Shown here: piece by piece, positions 52,907-62,950 of the stretch
Layout of the letters: each line of letters starts with the position of its first letter
Numbering within the stretch: the stretch's first letter is position 1
NCBI GenBank assembly: GCA_963849305.1
Contig: CAWKGV010000008.1
Coordinates: 297,767 to 361,766, forward strand
DNA length: 64,000 nucleotides
Direction of reading: 5' to 3'
DNA from: CAWKGV01 sp963849305
Lineage (GTDB): Bacteria > Pseudomonadota > Alphaproteobacteria > Acetobacterales > Acetobacteraceae
Program-made: the position numbers and the translations under genes
The notes under the pieces: model-generated
The model's database searches: none
What the model saw: the letters and a program-made list of their open reading frames with translations, nothing else
What the model was told of the DNA's origin: nothing

Positions 52907-54379
52907 TCACCCCCCGCCGCCGAGCGCCAGGCCGGCGCCACGCGGGTCGGTTGCCCAGCCGCAGCTCCGCTGCGCATCCGGCAGGTAATCGCTGCACGCG
53001 ATGACATTGGCCCGACCGGGCTCCGGCACGGGCACCGGCATCGGCTGGCCGCTGCGCAGCGTGTTCACCATCGCCACGGCGGTCGCGAGCGCGGCGGCGT
53101 TCTGCCCCGATCCGCCGACCTCGGCGCGGAACGCCCGGCGCCCGGCGCTCCAGGCGATCGCGGCTGCGAGCAGCGGCGGCGGCACATCGCGCGGCGAGGC
53201 GGCGAGCAGGAACCCGAGGCCCGGCACGATCCGCCCGGTGCCGAACAGATTGTCCATGCTGAGCGCGCAAGCGACCGCGCCGCCATCCTTGTCGAGCGCC
53301 AGGAGTGTGGTGGTCGCCCCGAGCGGCGGCAGCCCGGCGGCAGGGGACTCGGCCGACAGCAGCGCCTTGGGACTGCCGCCGCTGGCCCGCCACGCCGCGG
53401 CCACCTCCTCTGCGCGCGCGCTTGCGTCCGCCAGCGCGGCGGGATTGGCCTCGAGCACCTGGAACGCCGCCGCCGCCGCGAGCCCGCCATCGGCGGGCGG
53501 AGGCAGGAACGCCACCGTGTTCCGGCCGGCGCCCAGCAGGATCGCCGCGCCGGTACGCGGCAGTCCGTCGCGCAATTGGGTCAGCGTCAGCGGCCCGCCG
53601 GCAAGGCGCGAGCCCTCCACGATCTGGCGCGCGAGCGTGCCTTGGTAGAAGTCGCCCACCCCAGCGGTGCGGATCTGCGCCAAGGTTCCGGCCAGGCCCG
53701 GTTGAATGAACTTGTCGCCCACAGCAAGCGGGGTGCCGTTGCGGCTGAACACCGTCCGTGCCTGCGGGTCAGCGAACAGCGGGCCGGCGACCAGGCGCAG
53801 GTCGTCCACGAAGGCGCGGGAGGCGGTGGCCCCGTCGCGCGCCAGGTTCTCGGCGGGGCGGACCAGCAATTCGAAGGGCAGGTGGCCGTAGCGCGCGTGC
53901 AGCAGGAACAGTCCGCGCGCGAACATCGGCACGGCCGCCGGGCGGTCGGCGCCAACCGGCGGCTGGGCCGGCGCGAGCGGCACGAACAGGATCGCCTCGG
54001 GCACGCCGCGGTTGGGCGAGTCCCGCTTGGGCTGGTAGGCGAGACAAGCGCCGCCGCCGCCGAGCCCAGCGCGCGAGGGCAGCGTGACCGCGAGCGCCAT
54101 CGCCATTGCCACGGCCGCGTCCGCCGCATCGCCCCCGGCCGAGAGCGCCTGGCGGCCGATCAAGGCGGCCTGCGGCTCGTCGGCGACCACCGCGCCGAGG
54201 AAGCCGATGACATGGCCTGGCTGCCCCTCCGGAATGCTATTGCCGCCCGTGACCGTGTTGGTCGCGAACTCGATGCTCGAACACCCGGCCAGCGCGAGCG
54301 CGGCCCCGAGCAAAGCGCACGTGCGCCAGCGCGGCGCGCGCGTGATTCGATCGGCCCTCGGCCTGATCCTGCTTGGCAC
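52907..54379 (-). CDS. Gamma-glutamyltransferase-family lipoprotein
   Basis: 490 residues from a GTG with GGGGAG upstream. This start gives a good lipoprotein signal (RTCALLGAALALAGCSS); in-frame ATGs further upstream would make an overlong leader. The Ntn-hydrolase family is shown by VADEPQAALIGRQALSAGGD, SRAGLGGGGACLAY and the threonine nucleophile region GATTTLLALDKDGGAVACAL. It would cleave gamma-glutamyl bonds in the periplasm. It is probably co-transcribed with the aminotransferase and divergent from the DsbA-like gene. Confidence 0.85.
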   Translation of the reverse strand: MPSRIRPRADRITRAPRWRTCALLGAALALAGCSSIEFATNTVTGGNSIPEGQPGHVIGFLGAVVADEPQAALIGRQALSAGGDAADAAVAMAMALAVTLPSRAGLGGGGACLAYQPKRDSPNRGVPEAILFVPLAPAQPPVGADRPAAVPMFARGLFLLHARYGHLPFELLVRPAENLARDGATASRAFVDDLRLVAGPLFADPQARTVFSRNGTPLAVGDKFIQPGLAGTLAQIRTAGVGDFYQGTLARQIVEGSRLAGGPLTLTQLRDGLPRTGAAILLGAGRNTVAFLPPPADGGLAAAAAFQVLEANPAALADASARAEEVAAAWRASGGSPKALLSAESPAAGLPPLGATTTLLALDKDGGAVACALSMDNLFGTGRIVPGLGFLLAASPRDVPPPLLAAAIAWSAGRRAFRAEVGGSGQNAAALATAVAMVNTLRSGQPMPVPVPEPGRANVIACSDYLPDAQRSCGWATDPRGAGLALGGGG

Positions 54380-54541
54380 CTGCGCTCCCCCGCTGCGGCG
54401 GCCGGGCGCCGAGTCGGGGCCGGCCATGTCCTCTCGATCGGGGGGTGCCATAAACGGCTTGCCCCGAGCCGGCAACCGAACCCGCTTGCGCCGCGGGCGC
54501 GGGCCGGGGAAGCTGAGGGACCGCACGAGAGGCAGCCCCGC

Positions 54542-55291
54542 ATGACCGCACTGTTCCGGCCGGCCGTCCTATCCCTCGCCTTGCTGTTGGGTTGCGCGGG
54601 GCTTCGCCCGGCCGCGGCCGAACAGTTCACCCCGGCGCAGCGGGCCGAGATCGTGCGCATCCTGCGCGATGCATTGACCCAGGATCCCTCGATCCTGCGC
54701 GATGCCGTGGCCGCCTTGCAGGCCGAGGAGAGCAAGCGCCAGGCGGCATCGGTCCTGGCGCATGCGGCCTCATTGATCGATCCCGCCGATCCGGTGGCCG
54801 GCAACCCCAAGGGGGACGTAACGATCGTCGAGTTCTTCGACACCAGATGCCCGTTCTGCCGCCGGCTGGAGCCGGCGATGGCCGGCCTGCTCGCCCAGGA
54901 TCACGGGGTGCGGCTGGTGTACAAGGATCTTCCGATTCTCGGGCCGGCTAGCGTCCTGGGCTCGCGCGCCCTGCTCGCGGCCCAGCGGCAGGGCGGTTAC
55001 GAGGCACTGCGCACCGCGATCATGCACGCCCCGCCCGACACCACCGAGGCGACGGTGCGCGAGGCAGCCCAAAAGACCGGGCTCGACTGGCCACGGTTGC
55101 AGCGCGACATGGCCGACCCCGCGATCGACCGGCGCCTGACCGCCAATCTGCATTTGGCCCGCGAGCTTGGGATCGACGGCACCCCGGCCTTGGTGATCGG
55201 CCGGCAATTCATCCCGGGCGCGGTCGACTTGGCGGAGTTGCAGAAAGCGGTGGGCGCAGCGCGGGACCGCGCCGAGGCCCCGGGCCGCTGA
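54542..55291 (+). CDS. DsbA-family thiol:disulfide interchange protein
   Basis: 249 residues from the ATG giving MTALFRPAVLSLALLLGC, a signal peptide cut after AAA. A helical N-terminal region (QFTPAQRAEIVRILRDALTQ) precedes the thioredoxin fold, as in Com1/ScsC-like proteins. The active site is RCPFC and the cis-Pro loop is IDGTPALVIG. It acts in the periplasm. It diverges from the gamma-glutamyltransferase. Confidence 0.92.
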   Translation: MTALFRPAVLSLALLLGCAGLRPAAAEQFTPAQRAEIVRILRDALTQDPSILRDAVAALQAEESKRQAASVLAHAASLIDPADPVAGNPKGDVTIVEFFDTRCPFCRRLEPAMAGLLAQDHGVRLVYKDLPILGPASVLGSRALLAAQRQGGYEALRTAIMHAPPDTTEATVREAAQKTGLDWPRLQRDMADPAIDRRLTANLHLARELGIDGTPALVIGRQFIPGAVDLAELQKAVGAARDRAEAPGR

Positions 55292-55402
55292 TCTTCCCGC
55301 CCCTTGCGGGAGGGAGGGGGAGAGGTTGAATCGTATGGTTCAGCGGCCGTGGGGCGGGACCGTACGGCTGGCGTTAACCCCGAGGTAACTTGCGAGGGAG
55401 TC

Positions 55403-56236
55403 TCAAGCCTCGATCGGTATCCAGACCTCGAGACCGCCAATCCCGGTCCGCGGGTCGAACGCCTCGCCGTAGCGTTCGAAATTGGGGGAATCAGCCACCT
55501 GATGTCCCGACTCCGGCAGCCATTTGTTCCAGATGGTATTGATCGTCCGTCGGATCGTCGAGATGTGCTCGCGATGGGTGAATACGGCGTATCGCCGCGC
55601 GGGAATCCGAACGCGACTCAATTCGGTGGCCAGCCCCGAAAAGTCGGCAACTTCGACACCGCATACGTAGTCGAAATTGCCCTCGTCGTCGCCGTTGTGG
55701 CACACGCCGTATGTCGTCCGGTCCACCTGGCCGGGAATGTTGCCGATATACGGCGCAAAGCGCTGCCACTGCGCCGGAATGGCCTTGCTGGTCTCGCAGG
55801 TGTAGCGTTCGCTCAGCCCGGCGATGAGCAACGGCTTGCCATCCTCGAAGCGCGGGGCGGCAAGGTCGGTGGTGAATGTCTCGTCCATCTTGATCGGCTC
55901 CACGAGTGCGATGTGGTTGAGATGGCGTTGCGCGCGCACCGCTTCAGGGCTTAGCCCGAATTGGTCGCGGAACGCCCGCGTGAATGCCTCATGAGAGCCG
56001 TACCCCGCGTCGAGCGCGACGGCCAGGATATCGGGCGCGCCGTTCGATAACGATCGAGCCGCTTCCGTCAGACGGCGTCCGCGCACATAGCGCATCACGG
56101 AACGGCCGGTCGCTTCTCCGAACGCTCGCACCATATGGTAGCGCGATACCCCAGCGATCTCGGCGATGTCGCCGAGGGAAATATCGCCGGCGAAGTGGCT
56201 TTCGATGAACCAGAGCGCCTTGCCGACAGGGGTCAT
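55403..56236 (-). CDS. AraC-type regulator with GyrI-like effector domain
   Basis: 277 residues. Two AraC helix-turn-helix units occupy residues 5-110 (ISLGDIAEIAGVSRYHMVRA, DAGYGSHEAFTRAFRDQFGL). Residues about 125-277 are the GyrI-like small-molecule binding domain (SERYTCETSKAIPAQWQRFA, PARRYAVFTHREHIS, GLEVWIPIEA). It may respond to a hydrophobic drug-like ligand. A CCCTC-type repeat separates it from the SRPBCC gene. Confidence 0.92.
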   Translation of the reverse strand: MTPVGKALWFIESHFAGDISLGDIAEIAGVSRYHMVRAFGEATGRSVMRYVRGRRLTEAARSLSNGAPDILAVALDAGYGSHEAFTRAFRDQFGLSPEAVRAQRHLNHIALVEPIKMDETFTTDLAAPRFEDGKPLLIAGLSERYTCETSKAIPAQWQRFAPYIGNIPGQVDRTTYGVCHNGDDEGNFDYVCGVEVADFSGLATELSRVRIPARRYAVFTHREHISTIRRTINTIWNKWLPESGHQVADSPNFERYGEAFDPRTGIGGLEVWIPIEA

Positions 56237-56316
56237 AGCCAGCTCTCACATGAAGCACGCCCCTTACATACCGCCTCACGCTCAGGCGCATTTGATCGCT
56301 GTTGCGGGGGCGCTTC

Positions 56317-56395
56317 GGCCCTCACCCAACCCTCTCCCAAAGGGAGATAGAGGGGCTTTTTCTTCCCCTCGGCTTTTGAGAGAGGGGTGAGGGCC
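56317..56395. repeat. Dispersed CCCTCACCC palindromic repeat
   Basis: GGCCCTCACCCAACCCTCTC and GAGAGGGGTGAGGGCC bound a 79-base palindrome. It is the best formed of the copies in this window and lies between two minus-strand genes. Confidence 0.75.
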
Positions 56396-56425
56396 TCGCA
56401 GGGCACGGGCAGTCTGACTCTAGCG

Positions 56426-56899
56426 TCAGAGTTTCGCGACCAGAGCCGCAAGCTGGTCGGCGCATCGCCCCCAGCCTTCGTGGAAGCCCATCTTCTCGTG
56501 CGTCTCGCGGTCGGCTACCGTCCAGTGGCGCACGCCGGCCGTGTACCGCGTCTTTCCGCCTTCGTCCCCGAAGGTCAGGATCACCGTCATAAACGGCTTT
56601 TGCGCCGGTTCCCACGCCTCCGTGTAGGCATCGGTGAACACAAGGCGTTCGTTCTCGACTACTTCAAGATAGACGCCTCGGTTTGGAAAGTCGTTGCCCT
56701 CCGGATCGCGCATTACGACCAGGTTAGCACCACCCGGCCGCACGTTGAGGTCCGCGACCGGCGTGGTGTAGGGCGGGGGCGCGAACCACTGCTTGAGCAG
56801 TTCGGAGTCGGTCCACGCGCGGAACACTCTTTCGCGCGGCGCGTTGATGATCCGTGTCAGCACGAGTTCGCGGTCGGAGCCTTCGGCTGTGCCGGTCAT
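56426..56899 (-). CDS. SRPBCC (AHSA1-like) protein
   Basis: 157 residues. ELVLTRIINAPRERVFRAWT is the classic start of the START/Bet v1-like SRPBCC fold, and the C-terminal MGFHEGWGRCADQLAALVAK is typical of AHSA1-like proteins. It is cytoplasmic. It is grouped with two VOC proteins, an ECF sigma factor and a YCII protein, a frequent set in alphaproteobacteria. Confidence 0.9.
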   Translation of the reverse strand: MTGTAEGSDRELVLTRIINAPRERVFRAWTDSELLKQWFAPPPYTTPVADLNVRPGGANLVVMRDPEGNDFPNRGVYLEVVENERLVFTDAYTEAWEPAQKPFMTVILTFGDEGGKTRYTAGVRHWTVADRETHEKMGFHEGWGRCADQLAALVAKL

Positions 56900-56912
56900 T
56901 CGTCTTCTCCCG

Positions 56913-57407
56913 TTATTCGCTGAATAAGTGCGAACTATTGCCGTCGTAGGCTTGCTTGAGATGGCTTATGTCGAGCTTGTCCATCTTGAGCATTGCCTCC
57001 ATCACCCGGTTCGACTTGTCCGCGTCCCGGTCCTGCAACATGTTGCCTAGGACGGAGGGAACGATCTGCCAGGACACGCCGTACTTGTCCTTGAGCCGGC
57101 CGCATCTTTCCTTTTGTCCGCCGGCGGCTAGGTTCTCCCAGAAGTCATCGACTTCTTCCTGCGTCTCGCAGGTTACGAACAACGACATGGCGGGCGAGAA
57201 CGTGAAATACGAGCCGCCGTTCAAGGCGATGAAATCCTGACCGTCGAGCTGGAACCTTACCGATAGGACTGATCCCTTCGGTCGAGGGCCCACTTTTCCA
57301 TAATGCCTGACGCTGACGATTTTCGAGTTCTTGAAGATCGACATGTAGTAGTCCGCCGCCTTCTCGGCCTCGCCCTCGAACCACAGGCATGGGACGATCT
57401 TTTGCAT
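56913..57407 (-). CDS. VOC-family protein (PhnB/3-demethylubiquinone methyltransferase-like)
   Basis: 164 residues from the ATG giving MQKIVPCLWFEGEAEKAADY. The VOC fold is marked by YYMSIFKNSKIVSVRHYGKV, GGSYFTFSPAMSLFVTCETQ and KDKYGVSWQIVPSVLGNML. These match the so-called 3-demethylubiquinone-9 methyltransferase-like group, whose true activity is unknown. It ends 14 bases before the SRPBCC start. Confidence 0.9.
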   Translation of the reverse strand: MQKIVPCLWFEGEAEKAADYYMSIFKNSKIVSVRHYGKVGPRPKGSVLSVRFQLDGQDFIALNGGSYFTFSPAMSLFVTCETQEEVDDFWENLAAGGQKERCGRLKDKYGVSWQIVPSVLGNMLQDRDADKSNRVMEAMLKMDKLDISHLKQAYDGNSSHLFSE

Positions 57408-57441
57408 CTGGCGTAACTCCCGGGTTTGCCCTCGCCCGTCT

Positions 57442-57870
57442 TCAGCTTCTTGGCTCGCGCTTCGGCTGGTCCAATGCCCACAGGACGCCGAACGGATCGC
57501 GAAGCTGGCCATAGCGATCGCCCCAGAACATCTCCTGCACTGGCATCACCGGCGTGGCGCCGGCGTCAACGGCGCGCTGCCACCAGGCGTCGATGTCGTC
57601 GACGGGGAGCATTAGATTGAAAGCCTGCGGCTTCTCTAGCGAATAGCCGTGTTCCGGATAGGCGTCGCCCAGCATCACCGAGCTGCCGTTGATGTAGAGA
57701 TGGACGTGCATGGTCCGGCCCTGCTCGTCCACCGGATACGCGGCGGCGATTTCGGCGCCGAAGGCTCGCTGGTAGAAATCGGCGGCCTTCATCGCGCCGT
57801 CGATCTGCAAATAGGCAATCACGCCGCCTTTCACCTCGGCGTTGGCGGTCGGCTGTTTGGTTGCGGACAT
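57442..57870 (-). CDS. VOC/glyoxalase-like protein
   Basis: 142 residues from the ATG giving MSATKQPTANAEV. A single VOC domain: VIAYLQIDGAMKAADFYQRA, MHVHLYINGSSVMLGDAYPE, and the ending GDRYGQLRDPFGVLWALDQP. Metal ligands appear to be present (His and Glu positions). It sits between the ECF sigma gene and the other VOC gene, all on the minus strand. Confidence 0.9.
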   Translation of the reverse strand: MSATKQPTANAEVKGGVIAYLQIDGAMKAADFYQRAFGAEIAAAYPVDEQGRTMHVHLYINGSSVMLGDAYPEHGYSLEKPQAFNLMLPVDDIDAWWQRAVDAGATPVMPVQEMFWGDRYGQLRDPFGVLWALDQPKREPRS

Positions 57871-57953
57871 TTGCGGTCTCCTTTCGGTCGCTACGAACTT
57901 GTCCCGAGGACGAAGCACCGGAGCGCATGCCGACAACGGCCTGGAAATTTTTG

Positions 57954-59203
57954 TCAGGCCGGCGATCGAGCGCCGTCGCCGATCAAACGGTCCAGGTGCC
58001 GGCGGATATGCGTGGCCTCGGCCGGGGTGTTGGCCAGGGCGATCGCGTGGTCGAAGGCCGCCCGCGCCTCCGCCGTCCGGCCGAGTTGCGACAGAAATGC
58101 GCCCCTGACCCCGAAGAAGTAAAAATAGCCCGAGAGCCTGGACGCCAACGGCTCGATCATCTCCAGCGCCGCTTCGGGTCCGCGGATTTTGCTCACCGCC
58201 ACGGCGCGGTTCAGCGTCACGACCGGCGAGGGCTGCAGGCGTTCGAGCACCGCATAAAGCGCGTCGATCTGCCCCCAATCGGTATCCCGCGCGCGTGCGG
58301 CGCGGGCGTGCAAGGCGGCAATCGCTGCCTGGATCTGGTACGCTCCCGGCCGGCGATGGCGCATGGCCTTGTCGATCAGCGCCACACCCTCGGCGATCAG
58401 CTTGCCGTCCCAAAGCCGGCGGTCCTGATCCTCAAGGAGGACGATCTCGCCCGCGGCATCGAACCGGGCCGGGGCGCGCGCATGCTGCAGCAGCATGAGC
58501 GCCGTGAGCCCCATCATCTCCGGCTCGGTCTGGAACAGCCGCAGCAGCAGGCGTGCCAGCCGGATCGCCTCGCCGCAAAGACCCGCGCGCCGATCCGAAG
58601 CCCGCGGAGTAGCCCTCGTTGAAAACCAGATAGATCATGGCCGCGACGGCGGCCAGGCGCTCGGCGCGCTCGACCGCGCTCGGCGTTTCGAAGGGGATGT
58701 TGGCCTGGGCGATGCGCGCCTTGGCCCGCGTGATGCGCTGCTCCATGGCCGCCCGCCGACCAGGAAGGCGCGGGCGATCTGCCGGACCGAGAGGCCGGAG
58801 ACGATGCGCAGCGCCAGCGCGATCTGCTGGGTCGCCGGCAAATCCGGGTGGCAGCACATGAATAGCAGGCGCAGCACGTCGTCGCGATAATGCGAGCCGT
58901 CGAGCCGTTCCGCGAGCGGCGCCTCGGCGTCGTCGAGATCGGAGAGCGCCTCCTCCGGCGGCAAGGGGGCGTGCCGGCCGCGCCGGCGCACGCCGTCCAG
59001 CGCCGCATTGCGCCCCACCAGGATCAGCCAGGCCTTGGGGTCGCGCGGCGGCCCGTTGCGAGGCCAGACCTCCAGGGCACGCAGGCAGGCGTCCTGGAAG
59101 GCTTCCTCGGCGATGTCCAGATCGCGGAAATAGCGCAGCAGGGCGCGATCGCCTGGGGCCTCGCGGCGGTCAGGGCCGCGTTGATCCAGGTCACTTCGGT
59201 CAT
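57954..59203 (-). pseudogene. Large ECF-type sigma factor (DUF6596 type), frameshifted three times
   Basis: The start is the ATG giving MTEVTWINAALTAARP, overlapping the YCII stop by four bases. Pieces in three frames make one protein of about 415 residues: LRYFRDLDIAEEAFQDACLR, FMCCHPDLPATQQIALALRI, MEQRITRAKARIAQANIPFE, FNEGYSAGFGSARGSL, and the TPR-like C-terminus (SPVVTLNRAVAVSKIRGPEA). Breaks lie near 59160, 58760 and 58590. The order YCII then sigma is standard for this family. It is either a pseudogene or affected by assembly indels. Confidence 0.8.
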
Positions 59204-59593
59204 GCGCCCGTCATGCCCCTGGGGCCGCTCCGTCGGTCGGGATTGTAGAGGGCGACCGGACGGAGTTCGTAGGCCCCGCCGGGGTTGGCCGCGGCCAGCT
59301 CGCGCGCGGCCTCGAGCGCCTCGTCGAGACTGGCGACATCTACGACGTAGAAGCCCAACAACTGTTCCTTGGTCTCGGCGAACGGGCCGTCGGTGACCAG
59401 CGGCGGCTCCTGCGTCTTGCGCAAGGTCATCGCCGAGGTGGTGGGCAGCAGCCGCAGCGACGGCCCCAGCTTGCCCGCTTTTGGTCAGCCGCTCCTGGAC
59501 GACGCCGATCCGGGCCATGACGGCATCGTCCTCTGCCTTGCTCCAGGACCAGACCACGTCTTCTTCATTGTAGCAAAGGATGGCGTACAGCAT
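59200..59593 (-). pseudogene. YCII-related (DGPF) protein, frameshifted
   Basis: The 5' frame gives MLYAILCYNEEDVVWSWSKA and VQERLTKSG. The rest (TLRKTQEPPLVTDGPFAETK, EQLLGFYVVDVASLDEALE) is in the next frame, with the switch near 59478, probably one extra G. The DGPF motif and the position before the sigma factor are typical of YCII/PhnB-type partners of ECF sigma factors. Confidence 0.8.
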
Positions 59594-59900
59594 GGCGCTC
59601 GGCTCCGGAGCTTCCCGTAGGATGCGGGACTATGCCCGCGGCCGACAGGGCGGCGCAAAAAAACCTGCGAGTGTCCTGCGAAGGGGAAGGCAGGACTGCC
59701 CGCCCTTCATACGTGATCCTCGGCGAATGCCGAGGGTCAATGCCTTGCTTCCGTGCCGGCGAGAAAGTCGTGGACGCTCGCATTCGCGAGCATGACGAGA
59801 AGAGGCCGCGACTTGCTGTCGCGCGTGGAATGCGGTCAGGCTTGCGCCAGCAGCTTGCCCGCATCATCCTCGGTATTTGGTGCGGCAATTCGCAGCGTGG
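59594..59900. other. Non-coding stretch before the DUF29 fragment
   Basis: No supported gene, RNA or repeat is seen. It separates the sigma-factor group from a recombination scar. Confidence 0.4.
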
Positions 59901-59990
59901 GTGACCGACATTTACGACTCCGATATCCTGACCTGGAGCGAGGAGCAGGCGCGCTGCTGCGCCGGCTCGCGGTCGGCGAACGGCTAAAGG
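59901..59990 (+). pseudogene. 5' fragment of a DUF29 protein
   Basis: From a GTG the translation VTDIYDSDILTWSEEQA, followed one frame on by LLRRLAVGERLKDA, matches the N-terminus of DUF29 proteins of cyanobacteria and proteobacteria. Homology ends at about 59990, exactly where the minus-strand exoprotein gene also breaks off. Confidence 0.6.
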
Positions 59991-62916
59991 ATGCTCGAGC
60001 TGGCCGTAGCCCGGATCGTAGATGAAGGTGTCACCGCCGCCGTAGCCCTGCTCGTAGTCCTCCGACCCGGCCGGGGCGCCCTTGCCGTCGAACGTGTCCG
60101 CGCCGATGGTGCCGTAGAGTTTGTCGGCCCCGGTGGTGCCGGGGTCTCCGTGGGCGATCAGCTGCTGCTTGTTCCAGCTGGTGCCGTCAGCGAACGTGAC
60201 CTGCTGCACGCCGTTGCCGGAACCGATGAGTTCGCCATCAAGCTTGATCTGGTCGCCGTTGACGCCATCGGTCAGGTAGACGTTGCCGCTGCCGTCTCCA
60301 GTGACGGCCACCTGCGAGGGTGTGATGCCGGCGCCGAATTCTAAAACGTTTGGTACAGGTGTTTCTCGATTGTCGGATTCAGAGATTTCGACTGTGCCGT
60401 CACCCGCGGAGTACACGGAGGTGTCGTGTGTCGGGATGGCTTCTTGACCGCCCCACTGATACGAATAGAGCTCGCTTATGCCCGGGCCTGCATACATGAC
60501 ACTGCCGCCGCCGGTCGAGCTTTCGGTGGTGGTGCCATTGGCGTTGAAGCCGACCTGAACGTTGGTCGAGATGGCGTTGGCAAGTGATGCCACCGTATCA
60601 TTCGTGCCCGCCGCGATCTCGGCAACGTAGGTTGACGAGGACACGTGAGCATCCATTCGAAAAGCATCCGAAGCGCGGAAGACGAGATCCCACTGCAATA
60701 TGTTGCTTGCCGACGGCGCGCCCAATCTCGCGTAGGCGTCCGCATAGGATGCCGTCAGGCTTGTGACCGGTAACACGAAATCGGCGGCGGCGTTATAAAC
60801 GAACTCGGGGACCAGGGCTGCCAAGGGACTTTGCAGGACTAGCCGAGCTTCTATTCCATCGAACAGGTTTGTCCACGCCTGGTTGTAAAAGGCCGCCATG
60901 AAATGCCAGGGATAGCTTTCTCCTGTGACTCCGGTATATTTTTCTGCGAAAGCATATTGCTGGCCGTTGACGTATCCTTGGAGGGCTGAAGAGATGTTTG
61001 TGACACCAGCCCATTCGAACATGATGCCCTGAACAGCCGCATCAATATTCGCGGGAGTGGTCGAGGCCGGGAGCGCGACGAAACCCTGGACCAGCGTCGC
61101 CAACGTTGCGTCCGTGGCCATCGCGGAATGCAGGTCCGCGACCGAACCGTAGCCCGGAACCTGCGGGAGAGCGGCGATGTCGGCCGATATGGGTACCGCT
61201 ACGTCGGGACGGGTGTAAGTGGGACTTGTCTCAAAGGAGACATCGGCGATCGACCGTGTTGTCCCGTCGGACAGGGTATAGGAGCCGATCGCTCCGATCA
61301 GGTTTCCGGCCACGGTCTGGTCGTCGGCGGACGTCGTCAAGCTGATTGATGTGATGCCAAGCTGACCAAGGGTCTCAAGCTCGCCCGGATCGACAACGCC
61401 GTTGTTGTTGGCATCCACCCAAACCCTGAGCGAACTCCATCCGGGATCGGCGTCGGTGATCTGCCCATCATGGTTCGCGTCCAGCCCGGCAAGCTGCGAG
61501 AAGCCGTTGCTTGTTCCCCCGCTGCCGGTGAACAGCGTCGCGTTTCCGCTGCTGTCGACCGCGCAGAGAAGTCCGCAACCCGCTCCGGTCCACCCGGTCT
61601 TCTGGGCGAAGCCGGTTCCGGTAAAGTCGACGTATGGCGAGGTCGGCGAGAGCGCGCTCAGGTTGAAGCCGTTGCCGGTGAGGTCGAGAACGAGCGGGTC
61701 GGTCTGGCCGTTTCCATCGCCCATATTGCCAGCCGCGGAGCCTGAGTCGCCGCCTCCGCCAGCAGGCGCGCCGGGATCCGAGGGGTCGTCACCATCCGGT
61801 GCTCCGCCTTCCGCGCCGTCGTTCCCGCCGTTCCCTCCTCCGAGGGCGCCCGCGATGCTTCCGAGAAAGCTAGCCATGGCATCACCTATGGCGTTGGCCA
61901 AGGCATCGCCGGTCACCGAGCCCGCGACCGCCCCGGCCACGCTGCCGGCCAGCGCTCCCGCGGCCTCGCCGACGAGCGCTCCCGGCACACCGCCGACCGC
62001 TCCGCCGGCCACCGCGCCCACGTCGCCACCGATCGCCGCGCCCGCGCCCGCTCCAAACACGCCCCCGCTCGCCGCCCCGCCGAAATCCGCCACGGTTTGA
62101 GCCGCGCCCGCGTAGTCGCCCGCCTGGACGCCGGAGATCGCCTGCGATCCCGCCTCGAAGCGGCTGTTAGGATGCCGCCCAAGGCCGCGATCCCGTCCAA
62201 GGTCGTGCCGGTGACACCGGTGCCTCCGGCAGTGCCAATGAAGTTCCCAGCCGCGGTCTGCTCGTCTGTAGCGGGATCAGTTCCAACCGCCGGTTGGAAT
62301 GCATTAGCGGGATTAACAGCCATCTCCCCAGGGGTTAGCGCCGAGCCGTCTGGCACATAAGAGTATTCGTTCGTGCTCGCGTCGATGATTTGGGTTACGC
62401 CAAGCGTTTCGTTCGTATCCATGACATCGGCGTTTGGCACGTTCGAACTGTCATAGATATCGCGGGCCAACGCGTACTGTTCCGGTGTAATCGCGCCACT
62501 GGTGAGCATGTCTTGGGTTGCATCAACTGACCCCTGGAGCGCCTCGGGACTAACACCAGCATTGTCCCATATATTTCCGGTTCCGTCAGATCCGACTGGT
62601 CCGGTCCAGTCATTGGCCTGAGAACTCGTGAACTTGCCACTGTCGTCGGAAAGAAGGACCAGATCGGACCCGCTAAACTGTGGATCATTGTAAAGCTGTG
62701 TTATGGATACGTCACCTGCGTTGGAAAACAACCCGGTTTGACCGGAGTCGATGGCTTGGCCTAGGGGTATTTGAAGTTTGGATTTCCCCCGACTTGATGA
62801 GGTCGGCGATTGCTTGATCCTGCGGATATGATGCGTCGCTGGTCACCTCTTTGGCGACCACATCCGTTATGATCAGGGTGGAAGAGTCTGTTCAGATAAA
62901 TGGTGGGGCTTGCCAT
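59990..62916 (-). pseudogene. Calcium-binding RTX/VCBS-like exoprotein, frameshifted and truncated
   Basis: The ATG at 62916 begins MASPTIYLNRLFHPDHN. A PIN-like segment follows in shifted frames (LIITDVVAKEVTSDASYPQD, GDVSITQLYNDPQ and DLVLLSDDSG), then a Gly/Ala-rich region (GAGAGAAIGGDVGAVAGG). Two EF-hand-like loops follow (DANHDGQITDAD and DANNNGVVDPGE), then a long domain with RTX-like pieces (GTIGADTFDGKG, YEQGYGGGDTFIYDPGYGQ). Frameshifts lie near 62865, 62760 and 62155. The C-terminal secretion end is missing because the gene is cut at about 59990. It was probably a secreted protein. Confidence 0.65.
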
Positions 62917-62950
62917 TCCCGTTGCTCCGAGTGTGGGAGTGTGCCTGGTG

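Noticed and set aside
52763..54541. N-terminal 590 codons of the frame that ends in the DsbA-like gene
   Set aside because: Antisense to gamma-glutamyltransferase; the DsbA-like signal peptide start at 54542 is clear.
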